64,000 nt of DNA, from NCBI RefSeq assembly GCF_013113715.1, contig NZ_CP053344.1, forward strand, positions 3,968,001-4,032,000. The letters are read 5' to 3'. Shown piece after piece: positions 1 through 8,129 of this stretch. This DNA comes from Herbiconiux sp. SALV-R1. GTDB taxonomy: Bacteria > Actinomycetota > Actinomycetes > Actinomycetales > Microbacteriaceae. A program made the translations under genes and the position numbers. Positions within the stretch are counted from its first letter, which is position 1; every line of letters begins with the position of its first letter. Below the pieces are notes generated by a model. It was not told the origin of the DNA. It did no database searches and saw nothing but the letters and a program-made list of their open reading frames with translations.

Positions 1-629
1 CCCGCGAAGAACACGGCGAGGGCGATCTTCGCCACCTCACCGGGCTGGAACGAGAACTCGCCGATGTGGATCCACACCCGCGCCCCGTAGATCTCCTGGC
101 CGATCACCGGCAGCATCGGGAGCAGCAGGAGCACCGCCGCCACGAGCATGGCGAGATAGGTGTAGCGCTGCAGCACCCGGTGGTTGCGGATGACGACGAT
201 GACGACCAGTGCCAGCACGATCGCGATGCCGCTCCACACCACTTGGCGCACGGCGGTGCTCTCCCAGCCGGTGAGGTTCTCGGCGATGTCGATGCGGTAG
301 ATCATCGCGATGCCGACGCCGTTCAGCAGCGTCGCGATCGGCAGGATGAACGGATCGGCGTTCGTCGCCACGAAGCGCAGCGCGATGTGCAGGCCGAACA
401 CGAGCACCGACAGCCCGGTGCCCAGCGTCACCACGGTGCCGTCGGCGGCCCCCAGCGCGCCGAACTGCACCAGCACGACGGCGAAGGCGTTCACCGCGCA
501 GACGAAGACGAGCAGGAACAGTTCGAGGTTGCGCAGCTTCTGCGGCACACGGATGCGCCGCACACCTTTCGTGGGAGGTGCGGCGGGGGCCGTGGGTGCG
601 GTTCCCACGGGAGCTGTGGGGTTCGTCAC
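1..629 (-). CDS. rodA: RodA/FtsW-family peptidoglycan glycosyltransferase, partial (3' end outside window)
   Basis: SEDS-family polymerase that builds peptidoglycan strands from lipid II at the membrane. About 209 residues are visible. A Pro/Ala/Thr-rich cytoplasmic tail is followed by several hydrophobic helices, and the last visible stretch reads WIHIGEFSFQPGEVAKIAL, the diagnostic SEDS loop. The GTG start overlaps the stop of the phosphatase gene (GTGA, 626-629), which implies translational coupling. The gene follows fhaA-fhaB-pstP, so it corresponds to the RodA position of the actinobacterial pknB cluster rather than division-specific ftsW; pbpA, pknA and pknB would be expected just outside the window. 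The family is certain; the RodA name rests on gene order. Confidence 0.93.
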   Translation of the reverse strand, partial: MTNPTAPVGTAPTAPAAPPTKGVRRIRVPQKLRNLELFLLVFVCAVNAFAVVLVQFGALGAADGTVVTLGTGLSVLVFGLHIALRFVATNADPFILPIATLLNGVGIAMIYRIDIAENLTGWESTAVRQVVWSGIAIVLALVVIVVIRNHRVLQRYTYLAMLVAAVLLLLPMLPVIGQEIYGARVWIHIGEFSFQPGEVAKIALAVFFA

Positions 630-1969
630 GGTGCGGGACTCCCGCCGGGTGACGGTGTCGGTGTGGGCGTCGGCGTCGACGTGCTGCCGTCGGTCGAGCC
701 GCCGTCACCCGATCCGCCCTCGGCACCCTCGGCCGCGGAGTCGCTCAGACGCTTCACGATGTCGAGCGCCGCGGTGACCGAGTCGGCGCTGATGGTGTTC
801 TCGACCTGGCGTTGCGTGTAACCGGGGAGAGCATCCGTCGGGATGTCGGTCTCCTGGAACACGTGCGAGAGCTGGATGGGGCCGACCCCCTGCTGCACGC
901 CCTGATAGATCGCGACGTTGCCGTTCGACTCGCCCACGTAGTAGCGGGTCTGGGTCCAGCGGTAGCCCGCGTAGAGGCCGAGGGCTACGAGCGCGACCGC
1001 GAGCAGCGCGGCGATCAGCCAGGTGATCTTGCGGCGGCGGCTGCGCCGGCGGTCTTCCTCGATGAGCTCGTCGAGGTAGTCCTCGGAGCCCGGCTCGAAG
1101 TGGCTCGGCTCGGTGGAGGCGGGGCCCCTCGGGTGCAGACGCAGGCCCGGGATGCGCGAGGTGCGTCGGCCCGACGACTGTTCGAACGCGATCGGTCGCG
1201 CCGCCGAGCCCACCAGCACCGGCTCCACCTCGGGGGTGTCGAGCGACTGGTGCACGTCGACCACCACGACGGTGACGTTGTCGGGGGCGCCGTGGTCGAG
1301 GCTCGACTTCACCAGCGCATCCGCCGCATCTGCCGGGGCGATGGAGTCTTTGAGGATCGACTCGATCTCGTCGTGCTCCACGACGCCCGAGAGCCCGTCG
1401 GAGCACAGCATCCAGCGGTCGCCGGGGCGCGTGTCCATCACCTGCAGGTCGACCTCGGGCGCCGCGTCGACGTCGCCGAGCACCCGCATGAGCACGGAGC
1501 GCCGGGGGTGTGTCTTCGCCTCCTCGGGCGTGATGCGCCCGGAGTCGACGAGCCGCTGCACGAAGGTGTGGTCGACCGTGATCTGGGTGAGCGTGTCGTC
1601 GCGCAGGCGGTAGACGCGGGAGTCGCCGATGTGGGCCAGGGCGACGCTGTGGCCCACGCGCACGAGGGCCGAGAGCGTGGTGCCCATGCCGGTGAGCTCC
1701 GGATGCTCGTACACGGTCTCGGTGAGCACCGCGTTGGCTGCGACGATCGCCTCCTGCAGCGCGAACTCGGCGTCGACCGCCGAGCTGTACTCCCCGTCGA
1801 TCTCGGCCAGACGCTTGAGCGCGAGGGCGCTCGCGACGTCGCCGCCGGCGTGCCCGCCCATGCCGTCGGCGACGGCGAACAGGGTCTCGCCGGCGAAACC
1901 GGAGTCTTGATTGTTCGAGCGGATCTTGCCCACGTGGGACACGGCCGCGCTCACGGTCACGATGGCCAC
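626..1969 (-). CDS. pstP: PP2C-family Ser/Thr phosphatase PstP, membrane anchored
   Basis: Metal-dependent PPM phosphatase (447 aa) that reverses phosphorylation by PknA/PknB-type kinases. PP2C motifs are complete: NQD near 20-22, ADGMGGHAGG 34-43, GTTLS 96-100, HIGDSRVYRL 113-122, CSDGLSG 189-195 and DNVTVV 230-235. A basic juxtamembrane stretch precedes one transmembrane helix at about 315-336. The outside part ends in a Thr-Pro repeat and a Gly/Pro tail, a likely wall-spanning linker. The GTG start lies 3 bp after the fhaB stop and the end overlaps rodA, so it sits inside one operon. Domain plan and neighbours match mycobacterial PstP. Confidence 0.96.
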   Translation of the reverse strand: MAIVTVSAAVSHVGKIRSNNQDSGFAGETLFAVADGMGGHAGGDVASALALKRLAEIDGEYSSAVDAEFALQEAIVAANAVLTETVYEHPELTGMGTTLSALVRVGHSVALAHIGDSRVYRLRDDTLTQITVDHTFVQRLVDSGRITPEEAKTHPRRSVLMRVLGDVDAAPEVDLQVMDTRPGDRWMLCSDGLSGVVEHDEIESILKDSIAPADAADALVKSSLDHGAPDNVTVVVVDVHQSLDTPEVEPVLVGSAARPIAFEQSSGRRTSRIPGLRLHPRGPASTEPSHFEPGSEDYLDELIEEDRRRSRRRKITWLIAALLAVALVALGLYAGYRWTQTRYYVGESNGNVAIYQGVQQGVGPIQLSHVFQETDIPTDALPGYTQRQVENTISADSVTAALDIVKRLSDSAAEGAEGGSGDGGSTDGSTSTPTPTPTPSPGGSPAP

Positions 1970-1972
1970 GGG

Positions 1973-2584
1973 CTACCGCCGGAGCTCGAAGCTCGTCGCA
2001 CCGATGCGGATCGGCGTGTTCAGGGGCACGTGCACGGGCGCGGTGACCCGCACGCCGTCGAGGAAGGTGCCGTTGGTGGAATCGAGGTCTTGGATGACCC
2101 ACTCGTCGCCCCAGATCATGAGCCGGGCGTGGTGGGTGGAGGTGTAGTCGTCGCGGATGACGACGCTGGAGTCGGAGGAGCGGCCGATGGTGAGCGGCTC
2201 GGCGCCGAGAGCGATCTCGCTGCCCGACTTGGTGCCCGAGGTGATGACCAGGCGGCCCGCGTTGGTGGTGGTGGCGCGCGGCGGCCCGCTCAGCTCGGTG
2301 CCGGCGACGGGGACGAAGGTGGGCACCTTCGGGGCGGGCGGGGGCGGGGCCGCGGGGGCAGCCGCTGCAGCTGCGGCGGCGGATGCTGCGGCCGTGTTGG
2401 CGGCATTGGCGGAGTTCGGTGCGGGGGCGTTCGGGGCGGCGCCCGCCGCGGCAGGAGCATCCTTCAGCTTGCGCACCCGCTGACCGAACAGGTCGGAGCG
2501 CATCGCGTAGACCACGATGAAGATGAACACCCAGAGCAGCGCCAGGAACGCCAGCTGCAGGATGAGGAGGGTGAGTTCGCTCAT
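1973..2584 (-). CDS. fhaB: FHA-domain protein FhaB/FipA
   Basis: Phosphothreonine-binding adaptor, 203 aa. One N-terminal membrane helix (about 4-26) leads to an Ala/Pro-rich flexible linker (about 42-90). The C-terminal FHA domain (about 111-203) has the GRS (134-136), SxHH (149-152) and STNGT (169-173) phosphopeptide-binding signatures. In mycobacteria FhaB is a substrate and docking partner of PknA/PknB and connects kinase signalling with division proteins; the same role is inferred here from order and domains. The ATG at 2584 was chosen because it places the membrane helix at the N-terminus. An upstream in-frame extension would overlap fhaA and carries no recognisable sequence. Confidence 0.93.
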   Translation of the reverse strand: MSELTLLILQLAFLALLWVFIFIVVYAMRSDLFGQRVRKLKDAPAAAGAAPNAPAPNSANAANTAAASAAAAAAAAPAAPPPPAPKVPTFVPVAGTELSGPPRATTTNAGRLVITSGTKSGSEIALGAEPLTIGRSSDSSVVIRDDYTSTHHARLMIWGDEWVIQDLDSTNGTFLDGVRVTAPVHVPLNTPIRIGATSFELRR

Positions 2585-2591
2585 GGGCCGC

Positions 2592-3374
2592 CTACCGCCA
2601 GAATCCGCCGGGATCGAGCGGCGGGCGGCCGGCGTCGTGGGAGGCGCGACCCTCGGCGGGCTGGGCCGGGCGGCCCTGGGCTCCCCGGCCGGCACCGGCG
2701 CCGCGCACGGAGGTCTGCGGCACCACCCGGAACACGATGTCGGTTCGGCCGATGCGGATGACGGAGTCGGGCTCGAGGGTGGCGCGCTGGAAAGGTCGGC
2801 CGTTCAGCTCGGAGCCGTTCGTGGACCCGAGGTCGCGGGCCTGGGCGTTCTGGCCGTCCCACACGATCTCGACGTGCTTGCGGGAAGTGCCGGTGTCGTC
2901 GACGGTGATGTCGGCGTCGCTGCCGCGCCCCACGACCGTGCGCGAGCGCGTGATGGGGTGCCGCACCCCTGCGACATCGAGCACGGGCACCCAGCTCACC
3001 TCGCCCTGCAGGTTCGCCGAGTCGATCTGGATGACACCTGTCGTGAGCTTCTCGTCGTGCACCAGCTCGATCATCACGGGGCCGGCGAACTGGAAGCCCT
3101 GCTGCGCCGCGTGCTGCACCACGATCTGGTCGAGGTCGTCGAGCAGGGCCTGGCCGATGCCCGTCATGCGCTGGTGATCTGACGTGGACAACCGCACCTG
3201 GAAGCTGTTCGGCACCAGGATGCGGTCGCGCGAGACCACCGCCGCCTTGGTGTCGAGCTCGCGCTTCAGCGCGGAGGAGATCTCGACCGGCTGGAGCCCC
3301 GAGCGGAAGGTCTTCGCGAAGGCGCCGTTCACGGCGCGCTCGAGACCCCTCTCGAAGTTGTCCAGTATTCCCAC
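2592..3374 (-). CDS. fhaA: DUF3662 and FHA domain protein FhaA
   Basis: First gene of the kinase/cell-shape operon, 260 aa. Residues 1 to about 115 form the DUF3662 (FhaA N-terminal) domain, beginning MGILDNFERGLERAVNGAF. A C-terminal FHA domain (about 140-217) carries GRGSD (149-153), SRKH (164-167) and GSTNGS (183-188). A Gly/Arg-rich tail follows. In mycobacteria FhaA binds phosphorylated MviN/MurJ and restrains late peptidoglycan synthesis; that role is transferred by homology. The GTG at 3374 is preferred: it has a GGGAG ribosome site just upstream and matches the family's usual N-terminus, whereas the longer frame adds 53 unrelated residues. Confidence 0.94.
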   Translation of the reverse strand: MGILDNFERGLERAVNGAFAKTFRSGLQPVEISSALKRELDTKAAVVSRDRILVPNSFQVRLSTSDHQRMTGIGQALLDDLDQIVVQHAAQQGFQFAGPVMIELVHDEKLTTGVIQIDSANLQGEVSWVPVLDVAGVRHPITRSRTVVGRGSDADITVDDTGTSRKHVEIVWDGQNAQARDLGSTNGSELNGRPFQRATLEPDSVIRIGRTDIVFRVVPQTSVRGAGAGRGAQGRPAQPAEGRASHDAGRPPLDPGGFWR

Positions 3375-3581
3375 GTCTCTCCCGATCTTCTTTCCGCGTC
3401 TCCGTCGGCCCACCAGTCCAGTGGGATTCTCGGTGTCGGTGGCTGCCGCGCGCAGGAGGCGCACTGTCAAAGGCGTGAATGCTACGTCGATGTTACTTGT
3501 CTTGGGTGTTAATGCACTCTCAGCCCCTCTCACGGCCCCGGTTCGCTCGCGCCGCCCGGGCGTGCTAACCTCTCCTAGTTC

Positions 3582-3665
3582 GCGCGAGTGGCGGAATTGG
3601 CAGACGCGCTGGCTTCAGGTGCCAGTGCCCGCAAGGGCGTGGGGGTTCAAGTCCCCCCTCGCGCA
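3582..3665 (+). tRNA. tRNA-Leu (CAG)
   Basis: Class II tRNA. The acceptor arms GCGCGAG (3582-3588) and CTCGCGC (3658-3664) pair perfectly. A five-pair anticodon stem (CTGGC/GCCAG) encloses loop TTCAGGT with anticodon CAG at 3616-3618. A long variable arm (TGCCCGCAAGGGCG region) and the T loop GTTCAAGTC are present. CCA is not encoded. A weak promoter-like TAACCT at 3566-3571 lies just upstream. It reads the CTG leucine codon, a dominant codon in this GC-rich DNA. Confidence 0.97.
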
Positions 3666-3676
3666 CGGACATCGGG

Positions 3677-3696
3677 TGCCGGTCTTGTGACCGGCA
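3677..3696 (+). terminator. Hairpin terminator after tRNA-Leu
   Basis: Perfect 8-bp stem TGCCGGTC/GACCGGCA with a TTGT loop, 12 bases after the tRNA, followed by a partly T-rich stretch (TTCGTGGTTT). Placement and form fit an intrinsic terminator for the tRNA transcript. Confidence 0.75.
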
Positions 3697-3807
3697 TTCG
3701 TGGTTTAAGGGGTTTGGCGGGTCTTCGGGGGCTCGAACTTAGGGGGCCGGCTCGGGCTTTGTGGGCTGGGGTCGGGCATGGTGGCCGGGCTTTGTGGCCT
3801 GGCCGGC

Positions 3808-5091
3808 TCAGCCGTGGAGCGCGTCGTAGTGGGCGAGGGCGTCGGCGTCGGTGGCGAGGGTGGCCGCGCGGCGCGCGCCGTCGAGAGCGGCGACGGGGTC
3901 GGCTTCGAGGCGCGCGAGACCGAGTTCGCGTTCGGCCGAGGCCAACCGGGTGCGCGCATCCGCCCCCACCCGGCCGCGGTTCGCGGCGATCGAACGGCGT
4001 GCCGTGTCGAGGTGGCTCTCGGCGATCTGCAGGGCGCCGGCGAGGGCCTCGCGGGCGGCGTCGAGCCGGCGCTGGGCGCTCCGCGCGGTCGCCACCGCTG
4101 TCTCGAGGGGGGCGCTCGCCGCGGCGAGCAGGTCGAGGTCGGCGTTCGGATGCGGTGGTCGCCTGCGCTCGACCTCTCCGACGGTGTCGGTGAGCTGAGC
4201 GAGCGCGGTGCTGATCGCGGTCGCCGCCGACTGGTCGTCGACCTCGTCGCGGAGCCTGGCGGCTTCGCCGAGGAGGTCGCGCGCGGCGACGAGGGCCGCC
4301 TCGCGTGCGGTGCCGGCGCGTTCGAGCGCGGCGGGTAGCCCGCGCACGTCGGCGAGGAGGTCGCGGCCGTCGGCGAGCTCCTGCCCCGCGGTGCGCACGC
4401 GGCCCGCCACCGCGGCGAGCGGGTCGCCCTCGAGCAGGCGGGTCGCCTCGTCGAGACGGGTCGTGGCGCTGCCGAAGAGCTGCTCGGCGCGGTCGGGGGC
4501 GTCGCCCAGGCCACCGAGCGCGTCGCGGTCAAAGGAGACGGAGATGCGGTCGAGGGTGCGGCGCGCATCCGGAACGTCCTCCCGCGCCTCGGCGAGACGG
4601 GCACGGAGCAGGCGGAGCGACTCGGCGGCCGAGCTCTCGGCGCGACGGCGGTCGTCGAAACCGCGGGTCTGCTCGTCGACCAGGGCGACGGCGGTGTCGC
4701 CGAGGGCGAGGATGCGCTTGTTCCAGTCGCGTTGCTCCTGCTCGGTGTCGGGCACGGAGTCGTCGAGGCGCTGCTGGAGGGCGAAGGCCTCCGAGGCACG
4801 GCGCTTCGCGGTGGCGACGGCGTCGGCGAAGGCGGTGGTCGCGGCGTCGCCGAACTCGGCGCGGGCGAACTCGAGCTCCTGCTCGGCGGCGCGCACCGCG
4901 TCGTCCATGCGCACGAGTGCGATGCCGGCGCGGCGGGAGAGGTCGGCGAGGCTCTCGCGGGCGGGCGCGCGGCCGATCGCGGGAGCGGGGGAGCGGCGGG
5001 CGCGGCGGCGCAACAGCACGACCGCCGAGACCACCGCCACTCCCACGGTGCCGAACACGATCACGCTCGGGAGGAGTGAGAGGGCGTCCAT
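3808..5091 (-). CDS. Membrane-anchored coiled-coil protein, like the C-terminal half of actinobacterial TPM-domain proteins
   Basis: 427 aa from the ATG at 5091. One membrane helix (about 5-26) and an Arg-rich stop-transfer are followed by a long Ala/Glu/Arg-rich helical region with many heptads and no catalytic motif. Segments such as GIALVRMDDAVRAAEQELEFA and LQQRLDDSVPD resemble the cytoplasmic part of actinobacterial proteins that start with an exported TPM (TPM_phosphatase) domain. Here that domain and a signal peptide are missing. An alternative ATG 15 codons upstream would add a polar stretch. The gene faces away from the surface-protein gene at 5198. Function unknown; a scaffold or membrane-domain organiser is only inference. 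Confidence 0.75.
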   Translation of the reverse strand: MDALSLLPSVIVFGTVGVAVVSAVVLLRRRARRSPAPAIGRAPARESLADLSRRAGIALVRMDDAVRAAEQELEFARAEFGDAATTAFADAVATAKRRASEAFALQQRLDDSVPDTEQEQRDWNKRILALGDTAVALVDEQTRGFDDRRRAESSAAESLRLLRARLAEAREDVPDARRTLDRISVSFDRDALGGLGDAPDRAEQLFGSATTRLDEATRLLEGDPLAAVAGRVRTAGQELADGRDLLADVRGLPAALERAGTAREAALVAARDLLGEAARLRDEVDDQSAATAISTALAQLTDTVGEVERRRPPHPNADLDLLAAASAPLETAVATARSAQRRLDAAREALAGALQIAESHLDTARRSIAANRGRVGADARTRLASAERELGLARLEADPVAALDGARRAATLATDADALAHYDALHG

Positions 5092-5197
5092 GTGCTCATC
5101 GTAGGGAGGCCTGGTGGGTGAGTACTGATTGCTCATACCGGGGTCGCGCCTCTCTCGTCGACGCTTGACGGACATCCCTCACGAAAGCGAGAACCTC

Positions 5198-6379
5198 ATG
5201 CCGTCGTCCCCCGTGCCGTCTTCCACCGCGCCGCGGAGAAGACTCCCGATGATGCTCGCCGCCGGTGCGGCGGCACTGGTCGCGCTCCTGGCGGGGGTCG
5301 CGGCACCCGCGACGGCCGGGCCGTTCGACCCCGTGTCGCTGTCGATCTCGGGTGGGTCACCCGATTTCGGGCCACAGAAGACCGGCACGACGGTCACGCG
5401 CACCATCACGCTCACCAATGACGGATCCGATTCGGAGCGCATCGACCCGGCGCCGCTCGCGGCGCTGACGGCACCCTTCGCCCTCGTCTCGACGACGCTC
5501 AAGGCCGGCGAACTGATCGACCCCGGCCAGTCGCGGTCGGTGCAGGTGAGCTACACGGCGCCCGCTGCCGGGATGATGTCGAACCAGGCGATCACGCTCA
5601 CGCTGGTGAATGCGACCGGCACGGCGACGGCTCCGTTCCTCCTGAAGTTCAGCGGCGAGTCGCTGGCCACCGACCGGGCGACGTTCACGCTCACCAATCC
5701 CACCGGTGGGGCGACCGTCGCGTTCGGGCAGGTGAAGCTCGGCACGCCGGCGACCCTGCGCATGAAGATCGAGGTGGCGGGCATCGATCCGCTCCGCTTC
5801 ACCAAGGGCGACATCACGGTGCGCGACGACAAGGGGGCGGTGTTCGCCCCGATCACCATCTCCGCGTCGACCTTCGACGCGGGTCTCACCCTCGACCCGA
5901 AGACGGCGAACAAGACGGCGACCTTCGACCTGCGCTTCGCGCCGACCAAGACCGGAACGGTCATCGGTGACGTCACGGTGGTCGGCCGCGTGATGAACGG
6001 TGACCCCGAGGCCAAGAACGTCACCATCACGGTGCCGTTCAGTGCCGAGGTGGTTCCGGCGGTCGTTCCGACGCCCACGCCGACCCCCACGCCCACCCCG
6101 ACGACGACCGGCACGCCCGGTCCCAGCACCACGGCCACGCCGACCCCGACGTCGGGCACGACCACGCCCGGCGGCGGCTCGGGCACCGCTGGCGGAGCCA
6201 TCGGCGCGGGTGCGGGCGCCGGTGCGGGCTCGGGTTCGGGTTCGGGTTCGCGGGGTAGCGGCACGTTGGCCAGCACCGGAGTCGACGCTCTCCCGGGTGC
6301 CGGGTTCGTCGTCCTGGCCCTGCTGGGCGGTGCGATCGCCGTGGCGTTCACCCGTCGGGCAACGCGTCAGCGCGGCTGA
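5198..6379 (+). CDS. Secreted, LAXTG-anchored surface protein with Ig-like domains
   Basis: 393 aa. A basic N-region and hydrophobic core end in an Ala-x-Ala site near residue 42. Two beta-rich repeats follow; the motifs PDFGPQKTGTTVTRTITLTN and VAFGQVKLGTPATLRMKI resemble choice-of-anchor/ASPM-SPD2-type Ig folds. A Thr-Pro repeat and a Gly/Ala/Ser-rich spacer come next, then LASTG at 357-361, a hydrophobic helix and an RRATRQR tail. LAXTG is the recognition form of class E sortases of high-GC Gram-positives, so the protein is probably linked to the cell wall. No sortase gene lies in the window. The ligand is unknown. The ATG at 5198 gives the best signal peptide. Confidence 0.88.
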   Translation: MPSSPVPSSTAPRRRLPMMLAAGAAALVALLAGVAAPATAGPFDPVSLSISGGSPDFGPQKTGTTVTRTITLTNDGSDSERIDPAPLAALTAPFALVSTTLKAGELIDPGQSRSVQVSYTAPAAGMMSNQAITLTLVNATGTATAPFLLKFSGESLATDRATFTLTNPTGGATVAFGQVKLGTPATLRMKIEVAGIDPLRFTKGDITVRDDKGAVFAPITISASTFDAGLTLDPKTANKTATFDLRFAPTKTGTVIGDVTVVGRVMNGDPEAKNVTITVPFSAEVVPAVVPTPTPTPTPTPTTTGTPGPSTTATPTPTSGTTTPGGGSGTAGGAIGAGAGAGAGSGSGSGSRGSGTLASTGVDALPGAGFVVLALLGGAIAVAFTRRATRQRG

Positions 6380-6551
6380 TCGGGCGCGGCTGATGGGGCC
6401 GGCTCGTCAGCGCGCGACTGGGGTGCCTGAGCGTGGCTGCGTCAGCGACGGCGCGTGAGCACGGCTGACCGTGCGGGTGGCCCACCGCCCGGTGCGGGTG
6501 CCTCGGAGGAGCACCACGGCCGGGCCAGCCGGGTTGGCCGGGCGGGCAGGC

Positions 6552-7310
6552 TCAGCCGCCCGCGGTGACGAAGGGAATCAGGGCGGCGGCGATGGCGGCA
6601 CGCACCTCGGCGTCGGTCGTGGTGGTGTCGCCGTCGCCGGGTTGGAGGCCGTAGTCGCCGAACTGCGCGTGGCTGGCACCCGGGAGTTCGACGAACTCGG
6701 CGCTCGCGGGCAGCTGCGCGCGGCTCGCCTCGATGTCGGCGGGGGTGCTCAATCCGTCGTTCGAGCCCCAGAGCGAGAGCACGGGCACCGCGAGCGACGA
6801 CGCGTCGCCGGCGCAGTACGATCCGAACAGCACCAGGCCCGCCACCTCGCCGCCACCGGCATACTGGCAGGCCTTCACCCCGCCGAGGGAATGCCCGCCC
6901 ACGAACCAGGTCTCGACACCCGGCGCCACCGAGGTGAACGCGTCGAACGGCCGCGGATCGAAGATCGCGAAGTTCAGGAGCGGCCGCGGGATGACGACGG
7001 TCACCCCCCCCTCGACCAGCGGCGCGAGCTTGTACGCATAGGCGAGTGGATCGACCTTCGCCCCCGGCAGGAACACCAGCCCGACCGTGCTCCCACCCGC
7101 ACTCGGCGTCAGCACCACTTCGTCGTAGCTCCACCGCACATCGACCGCAGCATCGGCCGCGACCTCTTGCACCGGTTCGAGCTCGGCGACGAACGTCGTC
7201 TTCGCCGAGACCACGAATCCCACGACGAGTAGCACCACCACTGCCACCACCGCGACGAGGAGGCGACCGAGTCGTCTCACCATCGGATGTCGCGGGCGGG
7301 GCTCAGACAT
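6552..7310 (-). CDS. Alpha/beta-hydrolase fold protein, membrane anchored or secreted
   Basis: 252 aa. A basic start (RRLGRLL) and one hydrophobic helix (about 15-37) act as signal or anchor. The catalytic domain contains the nucleophile elbow GGHSLGG, an acidic residue in LWGSNDGLS and a histidine in LPGASHAQFGDYG, together a plausible Ser-Asp-His triad. Size and motif set fit the Abhydrolase_5-like family of extracytoplasmic hydrolases of unknown substrate. It lies downstream of the HAD gene on the same strand with a 73-bp gap. An internal ATG nine codons in is an alternative start. Confidence 0.85.
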   Translation of the reverse strand: MSEPRPRHPMVRRLGRLLVAVVAVVVLLVVGFVVSAKTTFVAELEPVQEVAADAAVDVRWSYDEVVLTPSAGGSTVGLVFLPGAKVDPLAYAYKLAPLVEGGVTVVIPRPLLNFAIFDPRPFDAFTSVAPGVETWFVGGHSLGGVKACQYAGGGEVAGLVLFGSYCAGDASSLAVPVLSLWGSNDGLSTPADIEASRAQLPASAEFVELPGASHAQFGDYGLQPGDGDTTTTDAEVRAAIAAALIPFVTAGG

Positions 7311-7358
7311 GAGGCCTCGGTGGGTCGCACCTGGTCGCTGTGCTCGTGGTCGCGACAC

Positions 7359-7374
7359 ACTCCATGAACGGAGT
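7359..7374. promoter_or_regulatory. Short inverted repeat between HAD and alpha/beta-hydrolase genes
   Basis: ACTCC-ATGAAC-GGAGT, perfect 5-bp arms with a 6-base spacer. It lies 48 bp upstream of the hydrolase start and 9 bp after the HAD stop. It could be an operator or a weak terminator; nothing decides between them. Confidence 0.3.
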
Positions 7375-7383
7375 ATGGCCCTC

Positions 7384-8064
7384 TCAGAGCAGCTTGTCGC
7401 GCAATTGCTCGACGGAGTGCACCACGGCGATCGCGCCGACGGCCTCGGCCGGCGAGCCGTATCCCCACTCGACCATGATGACGGGCACCCCGTGGTGTCC
7501 GGCGCCCTCGACATCGTGCTCACGATCGCCCACCATGACGAGGTTCGAGAGGTCGACCTCCTGCTCGCGCAGGCGTCGCAGTGCCTCCTCGACCACATCC
7601 TTCTTGGCGCTGCGGGTCTCGTCTTCGGAGGAGCCGCAGATGACGTCGAAGCAGTCGTCGATGCCCAGGTGCTCGAGCACACGGGTCGCCTGCACCTCCG
7701 ACTTCGAGGTCGCGAGCGCGAGCGGAACACCGGCTTCGTGGATGGCCTTCACCAGCCCGAGCATCCCGGGGTAGACGGTGGCGTCGCCCTGAGGACCGTC
7801 GGTCGCCGCGAGACCGCGGTACACCTGCAGCGCCTCGGCGGCCTCCTGCGGGTTCATGTCGGCGACGTCGCGGAATCCATCGAGAATGGGCGGGCCGACG
7901 AAGGCGACGAGCTCGGCCGGCAGCGGCACCGGGCGGCCGAGGGCTTCGAGCGTGCGCGACAGCCGGCCGATGATGCCGGGAGCGGAATCGGTGATGGTGC
8001 CGTCGAGGTCGAACAGGATGCACGACCAGGGTTTGGTGGGATGCTGTCGAGTCACCCGAGCCAT
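7384..8064 (-). CDS. HAD-superfamily hydrolase, phosphoglycolate-phosphatase-like
   Basis: 226 aa. HAD motif I is FDLDGT (nucleophile Asp and acid/base Asp), motif II is LALATSKS, a motif III lysine is in SAKKDVVEEAL, and motif IV is MVGDREHDVEGA. A helical cap lies between motifs I and II (C1 type), as in Gph/PpaX phosphatases. The family removes phosphate from phosphoglycolate or other small phosphomonoesters; substrate choice cannot be read here. Divergent from the permease at 8130 with a 65-bp shared promoter region. ATG start at 8064. Confidence 0.92.
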   Translation of the reverse strand: MARVTRQHPTKPWSCILFDLDGTITDSAPGIIGRLSRTLEALGRPVPLPAELVAFVGPPILDGFRDVADMNPQEAAEALQVYRGLAATDGPQGDATVYPGMLGLVKAIHEAGVPLALATSKSEVQATRVLEHLGIDDCFDVICGSSEDETRSAKKDVVEEALRRLREQEVDLSNLVMVGDREHDVEGAGHHGVPVIMVEWGYGSPAEAVGAIAVVHSVEQLRDKLL

Positions 8065-8129
8065 CCTAGGTGCGGGGCGCTCACCGCCCGTAACCGGCGA
8101 GGGGCCGAAGCGGAATAGACTCGCCGATC

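Noticed and set aside
812-2761. A 649-residue plus-strand frame across pstP and fhaB
   Set aside because: Opposite strand of two well supported genes; composition typical of antisense frames in GC-rich DNA.
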